Assembly: GCF_022539505.1 (NCBI RefSeq)
Contig: NC_061513.1
Location: 179,582,017 to 179,646,016, forward strand
DNA: 64,000 nt
Source: Lolium rigidum
Lineage: Eukaryota > Streptophyta > Magnoliopsida > Poales > Poaceae
Direction of reading: 5' to 3'
The position numbers were made by a program, and so were the translations under genes. Positions 12,691-23,167 of this stretch are shown piece by piece. A model generated the notes under the pieces. That model did not search any database, was not told the origin of the DNA, and saw only the letters and a program-made list of their open reading frames with translations. Position 1 is the first letter of the stretch, and each line of letters starts with the position of its first letter.

Positions 12691-13048
12691 ACGTCATTTA
12701 TTTTGGAAACTTTCTGAAAATATTATGGTTTTGTGGGAGGACGAAATGGTCTTATAAAATTTAGGGGTTTATTATGTAAATGCCCGAGGAAGGTAATTTG
12801 TGAGATTACCATAGCGTGATTCGGATGATGATTTCTAAAGCGGCCCAGGCTGATTAAATGCGCGAGTTGATATTTTGGGAAGGTTAGGACGACCAAAGTG
12901 CTGGATTGCAGCGTGAGTGATATTGACTGATTGATTGACGGATTGCAGCGTGAGACTTTCCCTGTTTTGGTGAGACGGACGACCAAAAGGACGACGAAAG
13001 TATATGGGGAGAAGGGGGAACACGTTCGTTCTTTTTAAGTAGTAGAGA

Positions 13049-14386
13049 TATATACCTGCAGTCTCATCTAAAAAGTGAGTGCAGGCATTTTTTAAAAGGA
13101 ATACGGTAGGGGGATCCCCTAGAGTGATTTTGTTTTTAAATAGTAAGAACCCAAATTCGCGTCCCTGGGTGGCTGGGTTGTACATCCACTTCCCTAACCA
13201 AGTGAGCTAGGCTCACTTATTAGTGAGTGCATGCTTTGTATCCCTTATTTGTCTGTCCTGAAAGGTTACTAAGATCAGAACAATAATTGATGGTTACGAA
13301 AAACAACGCTCGTAGGTTAAATTTCTCCTGTTTGTGCTCATCCCACACACGTACACCTTTTACGTCCCACAACTATAGAAGTTCTTCAACTAATGGCTTT
13401 AGGTACACATCAATCTCATTGCCATGTTGCTTCAGGCCTTGGATGAGGACTGGCATCATAATGAACTTCCGCTTCATGCACAACCAAGAAGGAAGGTTAT
13501 AGATACATAGAGTCACAGGTCGGGTGCTATGACTGCAGCTCTGCTCTCCAAAAGGATTCATACCATCTGTACTTAGACCAAACCTTAAGTTCTTTGCGTC
13601 ATCCGCAAAGTCCGGGAACTCTCTCTCAATTTTTCTCCACTGCGACTCATCAGCGGGGTGTCTCAACCTCGCGTCTTTATTACGGTCTTCTTTGTGTCAT
13701 CGCAATAACCTGGCATGCTCTTTGTTTATGAACAAACATTTCAACTGTGGTATTATAGGAGCATATCACATAACCTTGGTAGGAACCCTCTTTCTGGGGC
13801 ACTCGTCCTCAACATAACCAGGGTCAACTCGTCTGATCATATACCGTAATGCAGTGCATACCAGGCATGCATCCAAATACTCGTACTACTCACCGTGGTA
13901 GACGATGCAGTCATTAATGCATGCATGTATCTTCTGCATGTCTAATCCTACAGGGCAGACAACCTTCTTTGGTTCGTACGTATCGGCAGGCAATTCGTTA
14001 CCCTTTGGAAGTTCCTTCTTCAATATTTTTAGCAACTTTTCAAAGCCCTTGTCAGTCACACCGTTGTCGGCCTTCCATTGTGACAATTCCACTGTGCTAC
14101 CCAGACCATCTTCGCAATTTGGGTACAACAATTTTTTGTGATCCTCTAACATCTTCTCGAACTTCAACCTCTCCTTTTCAGTTTCGCAGTCTCTCTTTGC
14201 ATCAGCAATGGCCCGACCAAGATCATCAGTGGGCTCATCTGATGCCTCTTTATCTTCAGCTTCCTCCGTTGCAGTATCACCGTATTCAGGAAACATAGGA
14301 TAGTTGTCATCGTCCTTTTCTTCTTCATTGTTTTCCATCATAACCCTTCTTTCTCCGTGCTTGGTCCAACAATTGTAGCTGGGCAT
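13049..14386 (-). pseudogene. TNP2-type CACTA transposase, N-terminal part (copy 1)
   Basis: Minus strand from 14386. An acidic N-terminal stretch leads into the TNP2 segment ending KIHACINDCIVYHGE (to 13889). An in-frame TAG (13886-13888) then interrupts, after which the same frame continues with YEYLDACLVCTALRYMIR. A second stop (a TGA where TGG is expected) lies near 13706. Further on, the segment with LRFGLSTDGMNPFG and SWLCMKRKFIM (13590-13450) is typical TNP2. A SINE at 13087-13221 splits the reading frame in the NLSGQTNKGYKACT motif. The remaining part continues past the Helitron at 9213. Three independent lesions make this a dead transposase gene. Confidence 0.9.
13087..13221 (-). mobile_element. 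Short tRNA-type SINE inside TNP2 (copy 1)
   Basis: A 135-bp insert lies between 13-bp direct repeats agtgagtgcaggc (13074-13086) and agtgagtgcatgc (13222-13234, 1 mismatch). On minus it starts with a box-A-like TAGCTCACTTGG and a degenerate box-B-like GGACGCGAATTTGG. It ends in an A-rich tail (ttttaaaaaat). The coding sequence of the transposase rejoins in frame across it. The same insert at the same site occurs in copy 2. Confidence 0.7.
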
Positions 14387-14935
14387 GAAAGCGGACCAAA
14401 TCAGGTGGGTGTGAAGGGTTCTGGAGGAAGATTAATCCTTCGAATTCTGACAGACAACACATGGACAACACATAAATCCATCCCGATTGTTTTCCTCGGC
14501 CACATCGATAAAAAAATTCAAGCCCGTAATGAACTCAGCATGGCGTCGGTCACCGTACATCCACTGTTGGCGCATTTGCATTATATAATTAAGTTTATCA
14601 AAAACCATTACAGAACATCATGAATAGTAAAACGATGTACATCAACACATGCATTTTATCAATGAAGGATGAAAGGATAAAGTTGTTAACCTCGATCGAG
14701 AGGGAAAAAAGAGGAGAAAGTTTAAGTGTGGCTCGGGCACTTCATATCAATTTGTTTTATGTGAACTCAAGTGGCATCATGCTCTCATGCATTTCATAGA
14801 GCACATCTTGTGCATAAGAAGGGAAACCAAACCATCATACACCTCTTATGCATAAGAAGGGTAAAAAGAGGAGAAAGCTAAGTGTGGCTCACATGTACAC
14901 AAAATTGGGCAGGGCACGGGGATATACATGTGAGC
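14387..14935 (-). other. 5' untranslated/subterminal region of CACTA copy 1
   Basis: No coding signal. It contains direct repeats of the type gcataagaaggg (about 14812 and 14850) and gaggagaaag...aagtgtggctc (about 14712 and 14869). Confidence 0.5.
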
Positions 14936-15027
14936 TTTAGTCCCGGTTGGAGACAACAACCGGGACTAAAGGGGCATGTGGCCTGCAACCCCTTTAGTCC
15001 CGGTTGTTGTCTCCAACCGGGACTAAA
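14936..15027. repeat. Perfect 39-bp inverted repeat in CACTA subterminal region (copy 1)
   Basis: Arm 14936-14974 and arm 14989-15027 are exact reverse complements with a 14-base loop. Each arm is itself a smaller palindrome of TTTAGTCCCGGTTG units. Further single copies of the unit (ccgggactaa) lie at 15040-15120. Confidence 0.95.
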
Positions 15028-15130
15028 GGTACCAACCAAACCGGGACTAATGCCTGCCCTGACCCCGTGCGGCGGCCTCGATGCTCGAACCGGGACTAAT
15101 GCTCACATTAGTCCCGGTTCGCAAGATGAT

Positions 15131-18100
15131 TGTAACATCCCAATTTTCAAAAATTTTGAAACATCATGCATTGCATTCATAAGCATCATGTCATCATTGC
15201 ATTTATAGGGAAAATCCAAATTTCAAATTCGTTTCAAAACCCCAAACCCTGAAACGGCACTATAGCCACTTAGGCATCTATGCCAATTTTTGTTTTTATA
15301 AAATATTTTATTTTGCTTAAAAAGTGGTCTCATAGTGAAGACCTTTTCACAAGGTTTCCAACGATATCTTATTCATATTTTTCCGACTATTTTTGGTGCC
15401 TCAAATGCATTTTCAAATAAGAGAAAGAGATAGAAGAAGAAAAAAAAAACAAAAAAAGAGAGGCCGACCCAACTGGGCCGACCAGTCGGCCGACCGGCCC
15501 AGCCAGGCCAGGCCACCCGCACGCCGCTCCCCACGCTCCAGCCGCCCCACCCACGATCGAGTCGATCGTCCTCAACCTCTGGTCAACCGCACGCACGCAG
15601 ACGCTCAGCACGCCCCGGCCACCTCCACCACCCCACTCGTCCCACCTCTCCCACGCCCTCTCCCCTCGGCCGAGACGCCCCCCTTAAAGCCCCCGTGCTC
15701 CTCTCTCCGTTACCCTTTTCCCCGCACCCAATCGCGCCCCCAGGCTGCCCAGATTCTTCGCCGGAGCTGCCGCCACCGTGCCGCCTCCATCTGCACGTCA
15801 CGGCCACCTCGGCCCGAATTTCTCCAAGCCGCTGCTGCCACCCGACGCGCCACCTCAAGCCGCACGCCGTCCACGCTTCTGCCAGGCCAGGAGACGCCGG
15901 GAACCTGCCGCCGTCGCCGCCACCAGGCCGCGCCGGCCAACTACCTCGCCGCTGCCACGTCACTGCCACGTCGCCGCCTGCGTCAGCGCCACGCGTCGCC
16001 ACGCGTGCGTCCAGTCAGCGCCACTGGGTATTCCCCCTTTTCCCTCTTTTCCTTCTTTCCTTTTCAGCCATTAAATCTCAGCCGCACGATTTAAGTAGAT
16101 CCAACGCTCCTGAGAGGCTGATCCGTGTGAAGGGGTACGCACCAATAGGAATGCGCCACGTGTAAGGGACACACCCTAAGTTTCGTTTAAACAGGATTTC
16201 GATAGTCCGCGCTTCGTAAAAATCATAACCAGAGTTCTGTGGGTCCAAAAATTACAAACCATATACCGTTGGAATCCTAAAAATATATGGAACACTATGA
16301 ACCAGTAAAATGTGGACTTACAGTAGTTTGAGTTTCATTCATATTTAAATGTCTAACTAGAGTACCGTGTCCATAAATGAGATCTACATAACCTTTTCGG
16401 GTGATTCTTTTTGCATATGCTTGTAAATGGAACCCTCTGACCAGTAGCACCAAAACCATCATTTGTATACTGTACCAAAACACCTTTTACAATTAATGGT
16501 AGTTGCCCTTCGCTAGTGCGACATAGACGGTTCACAATAATCCAACCAACCATAAAACTTGACCATGGCATCATGCATGTAGTTACAATCAGAGAACAAT
16601 AAATGAAGTGCACTTGTGTAAAACTCATATGCATCTCATGTCTATGTTTGTGCATTTGTGTCTTGCATTGTGCTTATGGTGCAATGTTATCGGATTGTAG
16701 ATTGTGATTGTGCCGACTGCAACGGTTGTGCTTGTGAAGATTGTACCAACTCTCCACCTTATCCAGGCAAGTGACACACACCAAAAGTCCCAGTTTTTAT
16801 CTATGCACAGTAGAGATTTTTGTAGTATACATGTGTAGGGTTCTATGCTTTGCTATGCAATCCCAGTAGTCTAGCTACCCCTACTTGACTTACTTTGTCG
16901 CCATTAAATTTAGTTGTTGCTCAGCTATGCTATGAAATGATTTTGCTAGTGAGTTATGGAAAACAACTAAGTTTAATGAACTACCTGGGTGGAATTGGTA
17001 TTGCTCGGTTTATGTTGAGTGGTTGCACCGGAGTCATGTCTATGGCGGTCGTGTGCATCGCACTTGTGGACGGCCACCCAGGAACAAAGAGATTGTAGAC
17101 AACTGTAGACAACCTTGCTCATTAGCTACCGTACAGCCACATGCTAATATGGGCTCTGGCTTGATGGAGTATGTTGTGAGAACCCGGGCCCTACGCGACA
17201 TGATGATGTAGGGGAATGTAGGTTGGAGCGGGTCCGTAGAGAAAGGTCTGGGTGATCACTTCGGAAAAGTCTCGTCCTAGTCAACATCTGTCCATTTGAG
17301 CAAAATGTGCATCATGGAAGAAGAACGAGACTAGGTCATGTGGGTAAATTTGTACAACCTCTGCGAGTGTTAAAACTAAGTACTTAGCCGTGTCCCCGGT
17401 TACGGACAATTTGAGCGAACCGACAAGGATCCTGTTCGAAGATCTCCTCATTCCAATTTCTTAAATAAAACTTGATGGGTGAACAGGGGATATGTCAATT
17501 GGTGCAAGTGACTATCGGCTAGCGGGTCCCGTGCCATGTCTATGGTCCGAGTCCGCGAGGGTAGGTCGCCCAAACCAAGTTGGTCATATGGAATAGGAAG
17601 GCTCACTGATGTCTATCGGTGGTGTCAGGGCTCACTGATGTCAATCGGTGGGGTCCAGGTTCATTGATGTCTATCAATGGTACCGCTTAATTAGTATGAA
17701 AGAAAATGTTTTGTCAAATGTTAGGATAAAATTGGCTTTATGCAAATATGCATGAGCTCTACCAGCCAAATGTGCACTTAAGTGTTAGGTTGCCACTTGT
17801 GTCCACCATAGTGTCATCTTGCCAATACAATTCCAAATGTATTGACCTTCGGGCTGTAACGTTTTATGTTGCGAGGTTACTTCTCTAGCTGAAGATGTTT
17901 GTTTAGGTTCACGAGTCTTTGCCCAACATGTCCGCTCGTGGCTTCATGAAGGAAGATGGCTCCATGCTTTATGTTTTCCTTGCTGCTTTAAACTCTGAAC
18001 TTGTGCTAGCCTGAGAGCTATGCAACTTGTATCGAACTATTTTATTTCCGCTGGATCTTAGGTTGTAATGAAGACCTTTGCTACTTGGTATTTCATCTTA

Positions 18101-18180
18101 TACTGTGTGTGCTAGCAGTTCGATCCAGGGACTAGCACGGTTGCACAGAGACTCTCACTTTTTCAGGTGAGGTCACCACA
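15131..18180 (+). repeat. 5' LTR of element T (about 3.05 kb)
   Basis: It starts TGTAACATCCCAATTT and ends CACCACA just before ga-TGGTATCAGAGC. Its first kilobase recurs at 23168-24164. It has a very G/C-rich segment (about 15460-16020) between A/T-rich flanks. ORFs there of up to about 230 codons overlap each other in several frames and are a by-product of composition. Confidence 0.9.
17600..17686. repeat. Three-unit tandem repeat in LTR of T
   Basis: Units of about 29 bp, ggctcactgatgtctatcgg with variants, start at 17600, 17629 and 17659; the third is more diverged. Confidence 0.75.
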
Positions 18181-18182
18181 GA

Positions 18183-18194
18183 TGGTATCAGAGC
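18183..18194 (+). other. Primer binding site of element T (tRNA-iMet)
   Basis: TGGTATCAGAGC sits 2 bases after the LTR end and is complementary to the 3' end of initiator tRNA-Met. Confidence 0.9.
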
Positions 18195-18677
18195 ATTGTG
18201 TTGCCCATAGGTTCGTGAACCCTACGTTTGGATTAGAAATAGGAAGACCTTAGGGTAAAATTCCATCTTATCTATCTAATTCATTCTCTATTGAAAAGAA
18301 ATGTTTGCAAATTGGTTTTCTTGTATTCTCGCCTATTTCACCTTCAAAACAAATCTTCATCTTTTAGACGTCCAAACTTTGAAGACCTCAAGGAAGTGGA
18401 AGATAAACTTGAAGCACTCAAGACAAATAGAGTGACCACCATTTCCGTTTTGCTTAGCTTTCGAGTTGAGTTTGCCGACCACCTGAGGTAGGCAAGCTAG
18501 TGTGTTTTATTTTCCATTTTCGAGACGTTTTGCGATACACGTATTTCAAAACTAAATGTTTGATATGTGAATGATTGTGTGTTAAGGTTGTTTTGTGCAT
18601 GTGTTGTGTGAGGGTAGGATTTTATTTCCCTTAGATTCTATTTCTGAATTCTATTCTTACCTCTCAAACCCCACAGC

Positions 18678-18779
18678 ATGCCGCCCCGTCGAGATCCTGA
18701 AGTGCCAGCGTATGTTCAGCAAATGATGGAAGCGCAGGCTCAGCTGATGCAAGCAGTGACACAAACCATAACCCAACTG

Positions 18780-18815
<36 letters not shown>

Positions 18816-19820
18816 CCACCCCCGCCGCCACCACCACCTCATGTGGATATGCTGACTAGGTTCCTGAGGCTTCGCCCTGAGAAGTTTTCAAGGGCAGCAG
18901 AACCCATGGTGGCCAATGATTGGCTGCGTTCTGTGAACAAGGACTTGGTGACCATTGGATGCACTGACGCTGAGAAGGTCAGATTTGCTGCTCATCTGTT
19001 GGAAGGACCCGCAGCTAGTTGGTGGGAGAATTTCCAAATCACTCATCCAATAGCGGAGGTGACTTGGGCAATCTTTGAAGAAGGTTTTCGTACTGCCCAC
19101 ATTTCCTCTGGAGTGATGGACCTGAAGAGGACTGAATTCCTCAATCTTATACAAGGTCATCGCAGTGTGTCTGAGTACATAGAAGAGTTCAGTAACTTGG
19201 CACGCTATGCACCAGATGATGGCAACACAGATGCCAAGAGGAAGGAAAGATTTCTTAAGGGACTGAATGACGAGTTGATGATTCAACTGTCAGTGGTTTA
19301 TGTGCCTACTTACCGATCACCGTGTGACAAAGCTATAACCACTGGAGAACACCATGAAGCAAGTGGAGAAAAGGAAGAGAAAGCATGGCTACGACAAGTA
19401 TGGTTCGGGACCACCACATAAGATGCGCTCTTATGGTGAAGACGAGTGGAGGTTCGGATATCACAAGTATGGGAACAATGATGGAGGAAGTAAGCATCGG
19501 CACCCCAACGGAAATGGCCACCATCACAATGGCCATAAGAGCTACCATCAACCCAACTCTGGAAAGGGAAATGGCAACCACAATGGCTCTAACCACAACA
19601 ATGGCCATAACAACCACAATGACCACCGTTCCGGGAAGAGGGATATCAGTCAGGTTGAATGCTTCAAGTGCAAGAAGACGGGACATTATGCTAATGAGTG
19701 TCCCAAGAAGAAGGCTGAAGAGGCGAGGAAGGCCAACTCATTCCAGAAGGGGCATGTTAACCATGTCAATGTGGAGGAAGTATATGATGAACCGGATGCC
19801 GTGATTGGTACGTTTCGCTT
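18678..19820 (+). pseudogene. gag of element T, frameshifted
   Basis: The ATG at 18678 opens MPPRRDPEVPAYVQQMMEAQ. A poly-Asn tract encoded by (AAC)n and a poly-Pro tract follow, then the gag core (RFLRLRPEKFSRAAEP, ANDWLRSVNKDLV, AASWWENF, VSEYIEEFSNLARYAP). A 1-base frame change near 19340 moves the reading frame into a His/Asn/Gly-rich segment. The CCHC zinc knuckle CFKCKKTGHYANEC lies at about 19660-19702 and binds the element RNA in the particle. A second frame change at about 19812-19822 separates gag from protease. A single gag-pol ORF is the usual state of this lineage, so both shifts are lesions or assembly errors. Confidence 0.92.
18780..18813 (+). repeat. (AAC)n microsatellite in gag of T
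   Basis: An uninterrupted AAC trinucleotide run encodes a run of Asn directly before a poly-Pro run. Confidence 0.95.
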
Positions 19821-22800
19821 AACCATTGTTCAGCACTTGTCCTATTTGATTACGGTGCATCACATTCCTTCATATCAAGGGTATTCGTGGATAGAAATAG
19901 GATACCCACTAGGACATCGGACAAACCCATCAAAGTAAGTTCTCCTGGGGGAGAAATGATAGCTACCTTTGCGTGCCATCAAATGGGACTACGCATTGGA
20001 AATCATAACTTTCCCACTAGCCTAATTGTCTTGGAAACACAAGGATTGGACGTAATCCTAGGCTTGGATTGGATGACTACGTATGAGGGCATAATAGACC
20101 GTGCTAAGAGAACCATCACACTCACAACCCCAGAGAAGAAACGCATTCGTTTCAAATCCACCTTCCAACTAAAGGGAGCTAAGGTCAATTCTCTTAAGGG
20201 GGTTAGCCTAGAGGATGTACCAGTTGTGAGAGAATACCCGGATGTGTTTCCGGAAGAGTTGCCAGGACTGCCACCTGATAGAGAGGTTGAGTTTCTCATT
20301 GAACTTATGCCTGGAACTGGACCCATAGCCAAGAGACCCTATAAAATGGATGTTGAGGAGCTGAAGGAGTTAAAGAAACAGCTTAGGGAACAAATCGAGA
20401 AAGGATTTATCCGACCAAGTTCATCATCTTGGGGAGCACCTGTACTGTTTGTTGAGAAGAAAGACTCTAGCAAAAGATTGGTGATGGACTACCGTTCGCT
20501 GAATGAGATGACGATTAAAAATAAGTACCCATTGCCCAACATCAATGACTTGTTCGACCAATTGAAGGGAGCAAAAGTATTCTCCAAGATAGATCTTCGA
20601 TCGGGCTACTTCCAACTGAAGATTCGGGAGGAAGATATACCTAAGACCGCATTCACAACTAGATACGGTCTATATGAGTATACCGTTATGCCCTTTGGAC
20701 TGACCAATGCTCCAGCATATTTCATGACCATGATGAACAAGGTGTTCATGGAATATTTGGATAAGTTCGTGGTGGTATTCATCGATGATATATTGATATA
20801 TTCAAAAGATGATGCCGAGCACGAGAAACATTTGCGCTTAATCATGGAAAAGCTCAGGGAGCACAAGCTGTATGCGAAGTTCAGCAAGTGTGAGTTCTGG
20901 TTGGACAGAGTTGGATTCCTTGGACACATAGTTTCAGCAGAAGGAGTCGCAGTAGACCCAAGCAAGGTTGCAGCTGTGACCGAATGGGAGTCACCTAAGA
21001 ACGCAGGAGAGATTCGGAGTTTCTTAGGACTCGCGGGATACTACCGGAGATTTATTGAGAATTTCTCCAAGATTGCAAAGCCCATGACAGAACTGTTGAA
21101 GAAGGATAAGAAATTCATATGGACTGATGAGTGTGAAGCTAGTTTTCAAGAGCTGAAGCAACGCCTTGTAAGTGCACCGGTTCTATGTTTACCGGATATT
21201 AATAAGGATTTCCAAGTGTATTGCGATGCTTCTCGCCAAGGACTTGGAGGTGTTCTAATGCAAGATGGCAAAGTGGTGAGTTATGCTTCGAGACAGCTCA
21301 AACGTCATGAGAGAAACTATCCAACTCATGACTTAGAGCTAGCATCTGTCGTGCATACTCTCAAGGTATGGAGACATTATCTTATGGGAAAGCATTGTGA
21401 TGTATTCACAGACCATAAGAGCTTGAAGTACATTTTCACTCAGAAGGAACTGAACATGAGGCAAAGAAGATGGTTAGAACTAATAAAGGATTATGATATG
21501 AACTTGCAATACCACCCGGGAAAGGCTAATGTTGTAGCCGATGCGCTGAGTCGTAAGACCTATGTAAACGGTCTCACCGCGGGTGAACTACCTGAAGAGT
21601 TGTGTGAACATTTCAAAGATCTCCGACTGGAGATTGTGCCAGAAGGTTATCTAGCATCGCTTGAAGTTCAACCCACACTAATGGATAAGATTAGAGAAGC
21701 TCAGAAGTCAGACAAAGAAATGGATGTAATCAAGGCCAATATGAGTGAAGGCAAAGCAAAGGGATTTCATGAGGATGAGCAAGGAGCCATATGGTTCGAG
21801 AAGCGAATTTGTGTGCCTCAAGACCCAGAACTTAGGAAGTTGATTTTCCAGGAAGCCCATGGTTCACCATACTCTATTCATCCGGGTAACACCAAGATGT
21901 ACATGGACGTGAAGGAAAGGTTCTGGTGGAGTAATCTGAAGAGAGACATCGCTGAGTATATTGCACTGTGTGACGTTTGTAGCAGAGTCAAGGCAGAACA
22001 TCAAAAACCAGCAGGATTGTTGCAACCCTTGCCAGTACCAGAGTGGAAGTGGGAAAATATTGGCATGGACTTTATCACCGGATTGCCAAAGACTAGATCA
22101 GGATATGATTCAATTTGGGTCGTAGTGGACCGCCTGACTAAAGTGGCTCACTTTATACCAGTGAAGACCACCTATACAAGTTCCAAGCTGGCTAAGATCT
22201 ACATGAGCAGAATAATTTGTGTGCATGGAGTGCCCAAGAGCATTGTGTCAGACAGAGGTACCCAGTTTACATCTCACTTTTGGCGTCAAATACATGAGTC
22301 TTTGGGAACTAGACTCGAGTTCAAGCCACGACGTTTCACCCACAGATCGATGGACAAGGCGAGAGAGTGAATCAAATCTTGGAAGATATGTTAAGAGCTT
22401 GTGCGTTGGATTATGGATCTAGCTGGGATGAAAATTTGCCATACGCGGAATTTTCATACAACAATAGTCACCAAGCAAGCATTGGAATGGCTCCATTTGA
22501 AGCACTATATGGAAGAAAATGCACCACCCCACTATTATGGAGTGGCGTAGGAGAAAGGAGTTTATTTGGCCCAGACTTGATCAAGGATGCTGAAGAGAAG
22601 GTCAGATTGATCAGAGATAGACTGAAGATAGCCCAATCTAGACAGAAGAGCTACGCTGACTCAAAGCGTAGGGAAGTGACCTATGAGATAGGTGATAGAG
22701 CATACCTTAGAGTTTCACCACTACGTGGTGTGAAGAGATTTGGAGTTAAGGGAAAGTTAGCACCCCGCTTTGTAGGACCATTCAAGATCCTGTCTCGCAA

Positions 22801-23155
22801 AGGTGAAGTGGCGTATGAATTAGAACTGCCGGAGTCTCTATCTACAGTTCATAATGTGTTCCATGTAAGCCAACTGAAGAAGTGCCATCCAGATATGGCA
22901 GAGACCCCGTTGAGAGATACAGTGCCACTTGAGGAAGTTCAGTTGGAGAGCGATCTCACATATGAAGAGAAGCCGATCAAGATACTGGAGACAGCAGAAA
23001 GAGTGACCCGTACGAAGACGATCAAATTCTGCAAGGTCCAGTGGAACCACCACACAGAGGAAGAAGCTACATGGGAACGAGAAGATAACCTCCGTGAAGA
23101 TCACCCACACCTATTTGCTAGCCACTCCGAATCTCGAGGACGAGATTCATCTTAA
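19821..23155 (+). pseudogene. pol of element T: protease, RT, RNase H, integrase, chromodomain
   Basis: The frame enters with [15 protein letters not shown] (about 19833-19877), the aspartic protease site, here DYG instead of the usual D-S/T-G. Reverse transcriptase follows with [20 protein letters not shown] and catalytic FIDD (about 20780). RNase H has [15 protein letters not shown] and TDHKSLKYI. Integrase has the H-H-C-C zinc finger (SIHPGNTKM to CDVCSRVK), the first catalytic Asp in GMDFITGLP, the second in [12 protein letters not shown], and Glu in MAPFEALYGRKC. A single frame change at about 22325-22332 lies between the second Asp and Glu. The last frame continues to a stop at 23155 and ends with a chromodomain-like segment (VQWNHHTEEEATWERE, about 23035-23085), thought to guide insertion to particular chromatin. 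Apart from that one frame change the polyprotein is open for more than 1000 codons. Confidence 0.94.
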
Positions 23156-23167
23156 GGGGGGTAGGTT
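23153..23167 (+). other. Polypurine tract of element T
   Basis: taaggggggtaggtt directly precedes the second LTR start TGTAACATCC at 23168. Confidence 0.8.

Larger units (their letters stand above)
9214..13048 (-). mobile_element. Non-autonomous Helitron, 3835 bp, with defined ends
   Basis: The minus-strand 5' end is TCTCTACTACTTAAAAAG (13048) and the 3' end is GCATTTGTACTAG (9214). A short hairpin (CGTG-GCAACG-CACG) lies just upstream of the terminal CTAG. This is the grass Helitron terminus pattern (TC...CTAG). The host target is A|T: the flanks ...tata and tttaga rejoin to match the uninterrupted CACTA copy 2 near 31478, with no target-site duplication. No Rep/helicase ORF was found, so movement would need proteins in trans. 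The content is a probable captured exon (11593-11802), G/C-rich sequence at 11870-12440 and degenerate tandem repeats at 12485-12690. The rest (9250-11590) is A/T-rich without recognisable coding. Confidence 0.9.
7979..15130 (-). mobile_element. CACTA (En/Spm) transposon copy 1, split by a Helitron and flanked by inserted LTR elements
   Basis: 7979-9213 plus 13049-15130 align collinearly with 30246-33549 of the complete CACTA copy 2 at visibly high identity. TNP2-type transposase fragments lie on minus. Subterminal TTTAGTCCCGGTT repeats lie at 14936-15120. The left terminus was displaced by element A and lies outside the window. The right terminus is not seen because Gypsy T begins at 15131 and its far side is lost in gap 1. 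No CACTAGTAG terminus is therefore visible for this copy. Confidence 0.9.

Noticed and set aside
15393..16165. Overlapping Arg/Pro-rich ORFs of 98-233 codons on both strands
   Set aside because: They lie in the G/C-rich part of LTR T in all frames at once and are not conserved in the second LTR (23430-24120), where indels change them.
18183..18194. tRNA-Met-like sequence (also at 50874 and 58177)
   Set aside because: Only the last 10-13 bases of a tRNA 3' end are matched, directly next to LTR ends: primer binding sites, not tRNA genes.
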